A program made the position numbers and the translations under genes. From the NCBI RefSeq assembly GCF_003570985.1, contig NZ_QXIW01000027.1, forward strand, positions 89,158 through 153,157: DNA of 64,000 nt, in the 5' to 3' direction. Below are positions 44,433-53,772 of this stretch, piece by piece; the first letter of the stretch is position 1; each line of letters starts with the position of its first letter. Under the pieces are notes generated by a model that searched no databases, had not been told where the DNA came from, and was given only the letters and a program-made list of their open reading frames with translations. The stretch is from Candidatus Cryosericum hinesii. GTDB taxonomy: Bacteria > Caldisericota > Caldisericia > Cryosericales > Cryosericaceae.

Positions 44433-45461
44433 TCATGTACCTGCGGCAGCGAAATCGAAGCCGTCTGCCTTGAGGTCCTCGATGAAGCGGTCGATCTCGG
44501 GGTCTACCGTCTCCAGTTGCACGTTTGGATAATTGAACATGGTGCCTCCGGGTGTCTCGTTGTAGAACGGGCGGTTGCATCCCGGACATCCATGTGTCAC
44601 AAACACGAAATGCCTGTGCAGGAATGACCGCACCTGGACTTCATTGAGGCCGAGGCTATGGATGCTTTTTCGGGCATCATAGGCGACACAGAAATGCTCT
44701 TCTTCCTGCCAATCCAGCAACCCTAGTAGTAACTGAAGCTTGCGGTAGGACATCAGCGCCGGCGGGGTGCCGTGCTCCATACGGGTGCCGCGAACCGGGG
44801 TAAAGGCGAACAGCGACACCAGGACGCCTGCCCGGTGCAGATCGAGCATCAGTTCGGCTGCCTCCATCTCGTCCTCCCCCAGCCCAATAATTAGGTGTGT
44901 CGAGATACGGCCGGGATACTGCCTGACCAGCCCCTTGACCAGCGCTATCGAATCGGCCAGAGACCCACCCCGAAGCTGAGGATAGAGGCGCTCGGAGCAG
45001 CAGTCGATCGCAACCCCAATACGTTGCACGCCAGCAGCAAACAGCTGGTCTGCCTCTTCGAACGTGGTCACCCTGTACGACACGGAGATCGGAACGTCGC
45101 TTGCCTGGCGGATCCGCGGCACAAGCGCGAGCAGTTGCTCCAGCACTCCGCGTGAAGCCGTTGTCTGGAAACAGACCCTCTGGAATGCCCCAGGATGGGC
45201 GACAAGCGCATCAACCAGCTCTTCCTCGCCGACCTCAGGCCAGCTGATGCGTGAAAGCCGGCTGTGATCACCGATGGCACCGCGTCCCTGTCCACAGTAG
45301 GCACAGTCGCTGGAACACTGTCCCCCGACCATGAGGTATGCCGTAGTGGGCGACGCAGCCATCCGGATATCCCTCAGGCCCAGGACAACCAGCGTGCCAA
45401 TGCTTGCCCGCAGACTCACGGGCTCACCTGCCTGCATTCGCGCGTCACTTGTAGAAAACAC
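44433..45461 (-). CDS. Radical SAM protein, BioB-like (candidate LipS2)
   Basis: The 342-residue protein has the radical SAM triad in CSSDCAYCGQG and a second Cys-rich patch near its end, GCPGCNRPFYNETPGG, that could hold an auxiliary cluster. This architecture and pairing with a second radical SAM gene recall the two-component lipoyl synthase LipS1/LipS2, although that assignment is inferred from memory of the family. The start is best placed at GTG 45461, which has GGAGG six bases upstream and overlaps the previous gene; ATG 45485 and 45437 are alternatives. Confidence 0.75.
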   Translation of the reverse strand: MFSTSDARMQAGEPVSLRASIGTLVVLGLRDIRMAASPTTAYLMVGGQCSSDCAYCGQGRGAIGDHSRLSRISWPEVGEEELVDALVAHPGAFQRVCFQTTASRGVLEQLLALVPRIRQASDVPISVSYRVTTFEEADQLFAAGVQRIGVAIDCCSERLYPQLRGGSLADSIALVKGLVRQYPGRISTHLIIGLGEDEMEAAELMLDLHRAGVLVSLFAFTPVRGTRMEHGTPPALMSYRKLQLLLGLLDWQEEEHFCVAYDARKSIHSLGLNEVQVRSFLHRHFVFVTHGCPGCNRPFYNETPGGTMFNYPNVQLETVDPEIDRFIEDLKADGFDFAAAGT

Positions 45462-46278
45462 AGCATTCCTCCACCTGTTCCACATCCTCTGCGCTCGGCT
45501 TCACGCCGACGACGCCACGGAACTGGTACTGTCTCGACAGATGCTCCAACTGCTCACCATAACTGTCAACTCTGGGATACATGCAGCCCAGGACAAGGTC
45601 TGTCGCCGGAAGCTTCAGCCTCGCATAGGCGAACACCGACTCCACAGCATCGATCGGAACAACAGGAACGTTGCCGTAGACCGTCCCCTCCGTGGGGATG
45701 AGGACCAGAAAGACCAGCGACGCCGGCTGAAACGCGATCAGTGAATCGATCGCCGCATACTCTCCGACAACAACGCCACCCTTGAGACCGATCGTGAGGT
45801 GAAGGTTGACCCTCTGCTTCGCAGACGTCAGTTCTTCCGAACTACCCGCTGCCGAGAACGCATCCACCCAGCCCTGGGCTGCGTGCAGGTAGTCGGCACC
45901 AGACCGCTGTAGATGGTAGACGTCATGGATGGTCCCATCATCCCATACATAGTCGAGGGAAACCTTGTCGAAATAGGGTGACAACGCACGGACATCCGCG
46001 TCCGACTGCAGGCCAACGTGAGCATTGATGCGTATTCCCTGCTCATGGACCCATTCGATGAATGCCAGATGTTCCATCAGGGGCAGGCAACCGTGGGAAT
46101 CACTTCCACCGGACAGAAGGATGCTCCGGTACTCTCCCGATTCCAACACGCGACGGGCTGCGGCAACAGGCACCATATGCTGGAGGTAGTGTCCGTTGCA
46201 GTGGTTGCAGTGCAATGCACATTCCTCGCCCGTGACGGACACGGAGAGTGTCCGCCTGGGGACGCAATTGAAGACCAC
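45445..46278 (-). CDS. Radical SAM protein (candidate LipS1)
   Basis: The 277-residue protein has the triad in ECALHCNHC near residue 20 and extra cysteines in LGCMYPR and the C-terminal ECCVFYK. A SGGSDSHG segment fits the SAM-binding GGE-like motif. It overlaps the downstream radical SAM gene and follows the 85-residue MTH1187-like gene by five bases, so three proteins are made together. Candidate sulfur insertion partner; substrate unproven. GTG start. Confidence 0.72.
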   Translation of the reverse strand: MVFNCVPRRTLSVSVTGEECALHCNHCNGHYLQHMVPVAAARRVLESGEYRSILLSGGSDSHGCLPLMEHLAFIEWVHEQGIRINAHVGLQSDADVRALSPYFDKVSLDYVWDDGTIHDVYHLQRSGADYLHAAQGWVDAFSAAGSSEELTSAKQRVNLHLTIGLKGGVVVGEYAAIDSLIAFQPASLVFLVLIPTEGTVYGNVPVVPIDAVESVFAYARLKLPATDLVLGCMYPRVDSYGEQLEHLSRQYQFRGVVGVKPSAEDVEQVEECCVFYK

Positions 46279-46283
46279 GTCTC

Positions 46284-46541
46284 TCAGGTCTTCCGCCCTA
46301 TCTGGGGCATGTCGTTGGCAATGACGAGGGAGATGCTGAGCTTGTCCGTAACCGCGATGGCCTGATACGCCTTGTTGATGGTGGAGAGAACCGTATCCAT
46401 CTCGCCGTAGCAGCTCACCGCCATGTTTCCGACGACACAGCGAACGCCGGCTGCCTCCAATGCACTCTCGAATTCCTTGATTACCACCGCCGTTCTCAAA
46501 CCATCGTATGGAAACAGGATTGCTTGGACCTCAACGTTCAC
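46284..46541 (-). CDS. MTH1187/YkoF-like small protein
   Basis: The 85-residue protein has the ferredoxin-like beta-alpha-beta pattern of the MTH1187/YkoF (thiamin-binding-like) family: AGVRCVVGNMAVSCYGEMDTVLSTINKAY matches the strand, GEMD turn and helix of that group. Members bind small ligands such as thiamin. It starts at a GTG behind AAGGAAGG and leads the operon of the two radical SAM genes. Confidence 0.6.
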   Translation of the reverse strand: MNVEVQAILFPYDGLRTAVVIKEFESALEAAGVRCVVGNMAVSCYGEMDTVLSTINKAYQAIAVTDKLSISLVIANDMPQIGRKT

Positions 46542-46577
46542 GAAACAGCCTTCCTTTCCAGCCCCGGCAGGGGTGAA

Positions 46578-47951
46578 CTACAGATTATCGAGATCGTCGA
46601 GAGAAGTGGACAGCACAGCGATGACCTCTGGATCCCAGCGTCCCTCGTCAGTCTCCTTATGAAGGATCTCCAGAGCCTGATCGCGCGTGAACGCCGGACG
46701 ATATGTCCGGTCACTTATCAACGCCTCATAGCTGTCGGCCACACTGACGATACGAACAAACTGGGAGACCTGATCCCCCTTCAGACCATCAGGATACCCC
46801 GAACCGTCCATCTTTTCATGATGATGCCGGACGATATCGGCCACCTCGCCGAATCCATGGACGGGTTTGATAATCTTCTCCCCGTACTCGCTGTGTCGTT
46901 GCATCTCGGCCCACTCTGAGGGATCGAGTTTGCCCGGCTTGAAGAGGATCTCTCTGCGTATGACCAGCTTGCCAACATCGTGCAGCGAACCGGCCATCTC
47001 CAGGACCCATAGTCCGTGCCCGTGGACGCCCATTCTCTTGCCAAGGATGACACTGATACTTGCGACCTTCTGGTTGTGACGTGGCTCCGTGGCCTCAGCC
47101 AGTTCAATGGCGTTCGTGATGACGCCAACGACCTCGGACAACGCGAAGCGCTGTTTGGTCATGCCCCTCAGCCGCATCAGGGAACGCATGCGCACGCGCA
47201 GTTCTTCCCACGACACAGGTTTGTTGAGAAACTCGTCAGCACCGCTCTCAAACCCCTTGAGCTTGTCCACGAGTCCCGACAGCACCGTCAACATGATGAC
47301 GGGCGTCGTGCCCAGACGCTCCGTCGCACGAATCTCCTTCACAACCTCGAACCCGTTGATGTCAGGCAGAAGCCCGTCCAGCAGAATGATGTCGAAGTTA
47401 TCGGTAGCAGCCTGCTCTATGCCTTCACGACCCGTCCGAACCCACGTCACCTGGTACCCCCAGCTGCTCAGCTGCTCCGACAGCGCCACCCCATCGATTG
47501 CGCTGTCCTCGACGATAAGCACGGGCGCCTGATCGCCCTCTCCCTGACGTTCGCGCGAGAAGAAAACCAGCTCGACCCTGCGAATCATGTCGTCGTAGGT
47601 GATGGGTTTGACGACATAGTCGAACGCCCCCATCTGCATCGCTTTCATGACGTCGTCGTCCTTGCTGATGGCAGACACGACGATGATGGGGATGTTCTTG
47701 GTCGACAGGGCGGTGCGAAGAGTCTCGAGGACCGTCAGGCCAGTGATGTCCGGGAGGCGGAGATCCAGCAAAATAAGGCCGGGCTGTTCCTTGACAGCCA
47801 AGTCAATGCCTTCCCAGCCAGTGCTTGCGGTGACGGCTGCATAGCCCGCTCGTCGCAACATGTCTCCATACAGATGCAGGCTCTCGATGTCGTCATCGAC
47901 TACCAAGACCTTTCGTTCCACCAGCGCACCCCCGGTTCTGTCCTTGTTCAT
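46578..47951 (-). CDS. Double-receiver HD-GYP response regulator
   Basis: The 457-residue protein has two CheY-like receivers (residues about 15-130, KVLVVDDDIE and DLRLPD; and 142-265, VLIVEDSAID and LDGLLPD) and an HD-GYP domain (HDVGKL, then HHEKMDGSGYPDGLKG) at 275-457. The second receiver keeps its phosphoacceptor Asp (ILLDG). HD-GYP domains hydrolyse cyclic di-GMP. No kinase is adjacent. The start may instead be GTG 47921, preceded by GGGGG. Confidence 0.9.
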   Translation of the reverse strand: MNKDRTGGALVERKVLVVDDDIESLHLYGDMLRRAGYAAVTASTGWEGIDLAVKEQPGLILLDLRLPDITGLTVLETLRTALSTKNIPIIVVSAISKDDDVMKAMQMGAFDYVVKPITYDDMIRRVELVFFSRERQGEGDQAPVLIVEDSAIDGVALSEQLSSWGYQVTWVRTGREGIEQAATDNFDIILLDGLLPDINGFEVVKEIRATERLGTTPVIMLTVLSGLVDKLKGFESGADEFLNKPVSWEELRVRMRSLMRLRGMTKQRFALSEVVGVITNAIELAEATEPRHNQKVASISVILGKRMGVHGHGLWVLEMAGSLHDVGKLVIRREILFKPGKLDPSEWAEMQRHSEYGEKIIKPVHGFGEVADIVRHHHEKMDGSGYPDGLKGDQVSQFVRIVSVADSYEALISDRTYRPAFTRDQALEILHKETDEGRWDPEVIAVLSTSLDDLDNL

Positions 47952-48105
47952 CGCCCGCTTCCAACAAACGCGCGGAAACAAATCGGCAACTGCACTCCCA
48001 ACAACGCTCTTATAGAGTATTATCTATGTATCCGGGCAAAAAGCAATTCCCGGCGCAAGGGCTGCAAGCTTTGGGAACACAGGAAGGCGGACCTCGGAGG
48101 TACCA

Positions 48106-48798
48106 ATGCGCACCTTTATCGAAACGGACTTGCAGGGCACAACTCGACAGAATGGAGAGTTCAGGGAGCAGGCGACCACTACCTCTGCTGCCCGTTCAAC
48201 CCTGGTCGTTCACTCGGCCTCCGGTCACTCGGGCAAGACAACGATCTGCCGATCGCTCGTACGGGACCTTCCTTTTGAGATATATATCAAGCTGTCGCGC
48301 CACAGCCTGCACCTCGCGACACACTCGCTGGCAGCTGGAACACTGCCTATCGAAGGAGGTGATACTGGACGCCTGAGTCAGTCGGAGCGCTCTCCATGGC
48401 TTCGGCCGTTGCGTGACATCATTCTCCTTGACGGACCTCATCAGGAGACAGAGGAGGCGGTGGCCACAGCCCTTCAGCAGTGGCCCCTGGAGACACGCGT
48501 CCTCATCGAAGGCAACTGCTCATCCGTCCCGGAAAGGTCGCGCTATATGTACGTCCTGCGCTGTCCCCTTCTGCAGAGTGCCAAGCCCAACATGGGCATC
48601 ATGGCTGCCCGGGCAGACCTGCTCGTTGTGAACAGGTTTCCTGGCTGTACGCCGGCCGAAGAAGCCGGCCTCCTTGCACTCCTCAGAGACTGGAACCCGC
48701 ACGCGAACCAGATCTCAGGATCCGTACAGGACGCGGTGTTCATCGAGACAGTCGAAGCGGCCGTCCTCGACCTTCTCCCGCTACTGCGCTCTGCTTGA
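48106..48798 (+). CDS. MobB-like P-loop NTPase
   Basis: The 230-residue protein has a P-loop SASGHSGKTT near residue 38, a LLDGP strand and an LIEGNCSS motif resembling the MobB/molybdopterin-guanine dinucleotide family, with a late NRFPGCTP motif that fits base recognition. It may act in metal-cofactor maturation. It is divergent from the HD-GYP gene and is followed 72 bases later by a 60-residue protein. Confidence 0.55.
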   Translation: MRTFIETDLQGTTRQNGEFREQATTTSAARSTLVVHSASGHSGKTTICRSLVRDLPFEIYIKLSRHSLHLATHSLAAGTLPIEGGDTGRLSQSERSPWLRPLRDIILLDGPHQETEEAVATALQQWPLETRVLIEGNCSSVPERSRYMYVLRCPLLQSAKPNMGIMAARADLLVVNRFPGCTPAEEAGLLALLRDWNPHANQISGSVQDAVFIETVEAAVLDLLPLLRSA

Positions 48799-48870
48799 AA
48801 ATGCGCTCCCACATGGCACACTGTACTGTTGGTGTCTGCTGCCGATAGAATCAGGAACCAGGAGGTTTCC

Positions 48871-49053
48871 ATGGAAGAAGTTGCACAGGAAGTCCGCGAT
48901 GAACTGCTCAAGGCAGCAACCGATGGATTTATCGATTGCGGCAAAGCCATAGCCATCGCCCGCAAGCTGAACATCGACCCCAGAGTCGTGGGCAAGGCCT
49001 GCGACTTGCTGCACATACGGGTTCGCTCCTGTTCACTCGGCCTGTTCGACTAG
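48871..49053 (+). CDS. Small helix-turn-helix-like protein (60 aa)
   Basis: A 60-residue protein behind AGGAGG. The central CGKAIAIARKLNIDPRVVGKA reads like a winged-helix recognition pair, and the end, RVRSCSLGLFD, has a cysteine before a conserved-looking LGLF tail. I do not know the family. It lies three bases before the DUF1461 gene and after the MobB-like gene, so it could be a regulator or subunit of that operon. Confidence 0.6.
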   Translation: MEEVAQEVRDELLKAATDGFIDCGKAIAIARKLNIDPRVVGKACDLLHIRVRSCSLGLFD

Positions 49054-49056
49054 CCA

Positions 49057-49689
49057 GTGCCGGCACTTATCGTCCTCGCCACTGCCACCGCAGTAGTGGC
49101 GGTCCTGCTGACGCCGTTTTCACTCCTCGTCAACTTTATGCCACTCCAAAGACTCGTACTTTTCATGGTCGGCACAACGGGAGGCACGGCGCCTCGCTTT
49201 GGTGTGGCTGAAGCCGCCCGCCGTGTGGCAGACCTGCTCAAATATCTTGCGTTCCGCAGACCTCTGCCGAACGACGCTTTCTACTCGCCCCTGGAGCTTG
49301 CACACATGGGCGACGTCCAGGCGATCTTCCAAGGTGTCTATCTGACAGCGCTTGTCTCATGTCTGCTGACAGTTGTCCTCATTATTCTCCTTCGCAGAAA
49401 TGGGCGCGACGTTCGCCGTGTTGCCCAGGCAGCCGGCATCACCGTGCTCGCTCTCGTTGCCGCTCTGGGCACCATCTCGGTCACCATCGGTTTTGATGCA
49501 CTGTTCATCGCCTTCCACGAGCTCGCCTTTTCGAACAACTTCTGGCTTCTCCCTGAAGACTCTGGACTCATCCGCCTGTTCCCCGAAAATTACTTCATGA
49601 GCTACTTCTTCATCGCACTCAGTGCGACCGTCGTTGTTGCCCTGATCCTCATGATTCTGTCACGCCGCAGGCGCACTCCCCGGCTTTAA
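49057..49689 (+). CDS. DUF1461 integral membrane protein
   Basis: The 210-residue protein has four membrane segments and the DUF1461 motifs: HMGDVQAIFQG before the second helix and FHELAFSNNFWLLPEDSGLIRLFPENYF in the extracellular loop (an HE pair and the NNFW stretch). Function unknown. GTG start three bases after the preceding stop. Confidence 0.85.
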   Translation: MPALIVLATATAVVAVLLTPFSLLVNFMPLQRLVLFMVGTTGGTAPRFGVAEAARRVADLLKYLAFRRPLPNDAFYSPLELAHMGDVQAIFQGVYLTALVSCLLTVVLIILLRRNGRDVRRVAQAAGITVLALVAALGTISVTIGFDALFIAFHELAFSNNFWLLPEDSGLIRLFPENYFMSYFFIALSATVVVALILMILSRRRRTPRL

Positions 49690-49703
49690 CCATCGCTCAT
49701 TGC

Positions 49704-49712
49704 TGATATAAT
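49704..49712 (+). promoter_or_regulatory. Extended -10 promoter of the mtnP operon
   Basis: TGATATAAT gives a perfect -10 (49707-49712) with an upstream TG. No good -35 is seen. A CACAGC/GCTGTG hairpin follows near 49731, just before the AAAGGAG of the gene. Confidence 0.5.
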
Positions 49713-49766
49713 CCTTAGGTAAGCAGCCATGCACAGCCCCTGCTGTGTATAACAAAGGAGACACTC

Positions 49767-50573
49767 ATGGAACAACGTGCTGAAATCGGGATCATCGGTG
49801 GTTCCGGATTCTACTCTCTGCTCGATAACGCTGAGAACATCAATGTCGAAACACCCTATGGAGCGCCATCGGACCTCATCTCACTTGGTGAGATCGCGGG
49901 CCGCAAGGTCGCGTTCCTGCCCCGCCACGGCAAGCACCACCAGCTGCCACCGCACATGATCAACTACCGTGCCAACATCTGGGCTCTCAAGTCTCTTGGT
50001 GTCCGGTACATCATCGCTCCTACCGCCGTCGGTTCACTGCAGCCGGACATTAAGGTGGGTGACCTCGTCATCACTGACCAGTTCATCGACCGGACACGCC
50101 GCGCCGATACGACGTTCTACAACGGGCCTGTCGTCACCCACGTCTCCACGGCCGATCCGTACTGTCCCGTCCTGAACAGGATCGCAGTCGCGACCATCAG
50201 GAGCCTGGACTTGCCGGTGCACGATGGAGGCACCTGTGTCGTCATCGAGGGACCACGGTTCTCCACCAAGGCCGAGAGCAACTGGTTCACCCGTATGGGC
50301 TGGCACACCGTCAACATGACACAGTATCCCGAGGTCGCCCTGGCCCGCGAGCAGGCGATGTGCTACTGCAATATCTCGGTCATCACGGACTATGACGCCG
50401 GGCTGGTCGCAGAGGGAGCAGTCGACCCCGTCAGCAACGAAGCGGTCATCAAGGCTTTCACAGCCAATCTCAAGAACCTTGTGACTATCATCGAGAAGAT
50501 GATCCCACAGATCCCCGGCCCCGACGAAGACTGCACCTGCTTCCATGCCCTGGACGGCGCCAGCATCGGCTAA
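49767..50573 (+). CDS. mtnP: S-methyl-5'-thioadenosine phosphorylase
   Basis: The 268-residue enzyme has the nucleoside phosphorylase type 2 pattern: IGIIGGSGFY, FLPRHGKHHQLPPHMINYRAN split by a variable loop, and IEGPRFSTKAES, followed by TQYPEVALARE. It cleaves methylthioadenosine, a by-product of polyamine synthesis, which fits the decarboxylase in this window. It heads the run mtnP, rhomboid, surE, RNase J-like. Confidence 0.92.
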   Translation: MEQRAEIGIIGGSGFYSLLDNAENINVETPYGAPSDLISLGEIAGRKVAFLPRHGKHHQLPPHMINYRANIWALKSLGVRYIIAPTAVGSLQPDIKVGDLVITDQFIDRTRRADTTFYNGPVVTHVSTADPYCPVLNRIAVATIRSLDLPVHDGGTCVVIEGPRFSTKAESNWFTRMGWHTVNMTQYPEVALAREQAMCYCNISVITDYDAGLVAEGAVDPVSNEAVIKAFTANLKNLVTIIEKMIPQIPGPDEDCTCFHALDGASIG

Positions 50574-50576
50574 CCC

Positions 50577-51260
50577 ATGCTTCCAATCCGCGACGACACG
50601 CCATCCCGCACGTTTCCTCTGGTTACGTTCCTGCTAGTCCTAGCCAACGGTCTCGTGTGGCTGTGGGAAGTGTCTCTTGGCGGGGGAGCGGCCCTGAACC
50701 ACTTCTACTACCAGTTCGGCTTTGTCCCCGGCGTCCTGACGGGGGGCTATAAGGCCCCATCATGGGCGATAGCCCCGTATTTCCTGACGATCCTGACATC
50801 GATGTTCATCCACGGCAGCTGGGGCCATATTCTGGGCAACATGCTGTTCCTGTGGATCTTTGGCAACAACATCGAGGATCATCTCGGCCACAGCAAATAC
50901 CTGCTGTTCTATCTGGCAGGCGGCGTGGTAGCCGCTCTGGTCCAACTGCTTTCCGGACCCACCTCCCAGGTCCCTACCATCGGGGCGAGCGGTGCCATCG
51001 CCGCCGTCATGGGAGCGTACTTCTTCCTGTATCCCAAAGCCAAGATTCAGACCCTGGTCTTTTTCATTTTTATCACCATCGTGCGTCTGCCTGCCTGGAT
51101 CTTCCTCGGCATCTGGTTCCTGATGCAGCTGTTCGAGGGTACGTTCGGTGCAGCTCAGGGAGTCGCTGTATGGGCGCACGTGGGAGGTTTCCTCTTTGGT
51201 GTTGTGATTGCGTGGATCAGCAGCAGACGAGGACGAACCCGCACAGAGTACGAGATCTAA
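50577..51260 (+). CDS. Rhomboid-family intramembrane serine protease
   Basis: The 227-residue protein has six or seven membrane segments. The nucleophile is in TIGASGAIAAVMGAY, the catalytic histidine in AHVGGFLFG, and the oxyanion helper region in HGSWGHILGNMLFLWIFG. It begins three bases after mtnP. Substrates are unknown. Confidence 0.93.
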   Translation: MLPIRDDTPSRTFPLVTFLLVLANGLVWLWEVSLGGGAALNHFYYQFGFVPGVLTGGYKAPSWAIAPYFLTILTSMFIHGSWGHILGNMLFLWIFGNNIEDHLGHSKYLLFYLAGGVVAALVQLLSGPTSQVPTIGASGAIAAVMGAYFFLYPKAKIQTLVFFIFITIVRLPAWIFLGIWFLMQLFEGTFGAAQGVAVWAHVGGFLFGVVIAWISSRRGRTRTEYEI

Positions 51261-51269
51261 GGGGGACAC

Positions 51270-52103
51270 ATGCACATCCTGGTTACCAATGACGATGGGT
51301 TGTGGGCGCAAGGGATCCAGGCTCTCGTCGCGGCCATCCCTGCGGAAAACAAGATATCAGTCGTCGCGCCTGCATCTCCCCAGAGTGCCAAAGGGCACTC
51401 CCTCACCATGCACAAACCTCTACGCATTACCAGCGTAGAAAACTATGTCCACCCCGGCGTCGACGCATGGTCGGTCTCGGGAACTCCCGTTGATTGCATG
51501 ATGCTGGCCCTCGACATGCTGGTGAAAGAGAAGGTCGACATTGTCTTCTCCGGTATCAACCATGGTGATAATCTTGGCGACGACCTGCCCTACTCCGGTA
51601 CAGTATCGGGCGCCTATGAGGCGTTTCTGTCCGGGTACCCCAGTGTAGCCTTCTCCACGGCATTCCCGCGGACGGGAAGCCCTGGATTCGATTTCAGCCC
51701 CATCACCTGGTTCCTGCAGAAGATGCTCCCTCTCATCCCGGAACTCATCGGGATCAACCAGCCTCTCACGAAGAGCTTCAGCCACGCTCTCAACGGGAGC
51801 CTGTTCCTCAATGTCAACGCGCCCAACTGTCCGGTTTCCGAGGTCAAGGGAATCCGGGTTGTCCCTCAGGGACGCCGCCGCTATGCGCATCGTGTCACCG
51901 CCAGCGTGGATCAGTTTGGAGCCCCCATCTACTGGATAGGGGGAGACATCCCGTCCATACCGCAGGAAGGAACCGATGTGACCGCCGTAGCCGACGGATA
52001 CATCAGTATCACGCCCCTGGGCATCGACCTGACGGACTATGTTCTCCTGGAGCGGCTGCAGCAACTTGGCACGTTCGCCGGCCTCACGTCGGCCCCGCAG
52101 TAG
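51270..52103 (+). CDS. surE: 5'-nucleotidase SurE
   Basis: The 277 residues show the SurE acidic N-terminus LVTNDDG (metal-binding Asp pair), VVAPASPQSAKGHSLT, SGTPVDCM and SGINHGDNLGDDLPYSGTVS region. It dephosphorylates nucleoside monophosphates under stress. RBS AAGGGGG. Slightly longer than the E. coli protein (253), as in thermophile and Gram-positive relatives. Confidence 0.95.
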   Translation: MHILVTNDDGLWAQGIQALVAAIPAENKISVVAPASPQSAKGHSLTMHKPLRITSVENYVHPGVDAWSVSGTPVDCMMLALDMLVKEKVDIVFSGINHGDNLGDDLPYSGTVSGAYEAFLSGYPSVAFSTAFPRTGSPGFDFSPITWFLQKMLPLIPELIGINQPLTKSFSHALNGSLFLNVNAPNCPVSEVKGIRVVPQGRRRYAHRVTASVDQFGAPIYWIGGDIPSIPQEGTDVTAVADGYISITPLGIDLTDYVLLERLQQLGTFAGLTSAPQ

Positions 52104-52141
52104 ACACATCGATAACTGGCACCACGAAGGAGGGCCACTTC

Positions 52142-53701
52142 ATGGCACAGTTTACAATGCTCGACGGCGCCACCACCATTGGCGGCACCAAGCTTCTGTT
52201 CGAGGCAAGCACGTCTCCTGATGCGACGCGTCTGCTGTTCGATTTCGGGCTCAACTATGCCACCATGGGCGCATACTTCGAGGAATTCCTTACGCCGCGC
52301 ACATCGGCGGGTCTCACCGACTACCTGACGACAGGGCTGCTGCCGAAGCTGCGATTCTATCGTTCCGACCTCACAGCACTCCTTCAGGAGATGCAGCCTG
52401 AACTGGCCAGACAGCTGGCGGATCCCCACCACATCAACGCCTGCTTCATTACACACGCACATGTCGACCACACTGGGTCGATATCGTTTCTGGACGAGAC
52501 CATCCCGCTGTATGCCACACCGGTTACGGCCGCCGTTCTGCGGGCCGTTGAGGAGACACAGTTCAGCTCCGGTCCAGAGAACGGCGTGACCGATTTCATC
52601 CTGCGCCCCAACCTGGGCGCCAACAAACACGGCCAGCACAGCATTGTCGACCTGGCCGGGCCCATGCAGTTTCCCGACTGCCAGGTGACACCCTTTCCGG
52701 TCGACCACAGTATCCCCGGCGCATGCGCCTATCTCATCGAGTATGACGGAGGGAAGCTGGTGTACACGGGGGACCTCCGGTTCCACGGCCGCATGGGTCA
52801 TGTCACGGAGAGCAGCATTGAGGGTCTCGCCGCAGCCCACCCTGATGCCGTCCTGATCGAAGGGACCAACCTTCGTTCGAATGAAGGCTCGTCAGATCAT
52901 GACACGGCATTCCGCCGCCGCTTCGCGTTCTGGTCCGAGCAGGGCGTCGAGGCGAAAGCACTCGAGGAGATTCATGGGGCCTCGGGGCTGGTCATGGCAG
53001 ACTTCGGTATGAAAGACTTGGACCGCCTCATGACCTTTCAGCGCGTCGCCCATGCCACAGGACGCAGGCTGGCCATCCTCCCACGTGACGCCTACATCGT
53101 CCGGCTGGCGCAGGAAGCCGGCTATCCCACCATCGACCTGGCAGATCCGGAGCTCGTCCTGTACGTCAAGCGCGCAGGCAGCGGTACCTATGACAAGGGC
53201 GACATCAAACAGGACTGGGCCCGGTCGACCCTTCTGCGGTTCGCCGGCAGCGACCCAGACTCCGTGGATCCAAAGGATCGGCGTGACGCTGTAGTGGACG
53301 TCCTGAACGGGTCATGTCCACGTATCGTCAGGGCCGCCGAGGTTGTTGCACATCAGTCGGACTATCTGCTTTCGCTGGGCTACTGGGACGTTCAGGAGCT
53401 GTGTGACCTGCACCCCTCACGAGGTTCCCTGTACATCCACTCCTCGGCGGAAGCATTCAACGAAGAGATGTCATGGAGTCAGGAGCGTCTCGCCCGCTGG
53501 CTGGACCTCACCGGCATGGACTCCGTGCATATCCACGCCTCAGGGCATGCTCCGCAGGAAGACCTCTTTCGCATCGTCGAGCGGCTTGCTCCCACGCATG
53601 TCTACCCCATTCATACGGAACATCCGGAACGGTATGCTGAGCAATTCGGGAGCCTGGTGACACTTCTTGCTAACGGTCAGATGGCCCCGCTCCACAGTTG
53701 A
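52142..53701 (+). CDS. Metallo-beta-lactamase/beta-CASP RNase J-like hydrolase
   Basis: The 519-residue protein has FITHAHVDHTGSISFL (zinc ligands), VDHSIPGACAYLI, VYTGDLRFHGR, and C-terminal IHASGHAPQEDLFRIVERL and PTHVYPIHTEHPE, the order in beta-CASP ribonucleases such as RNase J. It probably processes RNA 5' ends. It lacks the long C-terminal tail of RNase J1 and has an insertion ahead of the zinc motif (residues 50-95), so it may be a paralogue with another role. Confidence 0.85.
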   Translation: MAQFTMLDGATTIGGTKLLFEASTSPDATRLLFDFGLNYATMGAYFEEFLTPRTSAGLTDYLTTGLLPKLRFYRSDLTALLQEMQPELARQLADPHHINACFITHAHVDHTGSISFLDETIPLYATPVTAAVLRAVEETQFSSGPENGVTDFILRPNLGANKHGQHSIVDLAGPMQFPDCQVTPFPVDHSIPGACAYLIEYDGGKLVYTGDLRFHGRMGHVTESSIEGLAAAHPDAVLIEGTNLRSNEGSSDHDTAFRRRFAFWSEQGVEAKALEEIHGASGLVMADFGMKDLDRLMTFQRVAHATGRRLAILPRDAYIVRLAQEAGYPTIDLADPELVLYVKRAGSGTYDKGDIKQDWARSTLLRFAGSDPDSVDPKDRRDAVVDVLNGSCPRIVRAAEVVAHQSDYLLSLGYWDVQELCDLHPSRGSLYIHSSAEAFNEEMSWSQERLARWLDLTGMDSVHIHASGHAPQEDLFRIVERLAPTHVYPIHTEHPERYAEQFGSLVTLLANGQMAPLHS

Positions 53702-53772
53702 GCTTCGGCTAGAGGCTCATCACGGGAGCAATTGATATCATGGTGTAACGTGATACTATGAAATAGTAAAGC

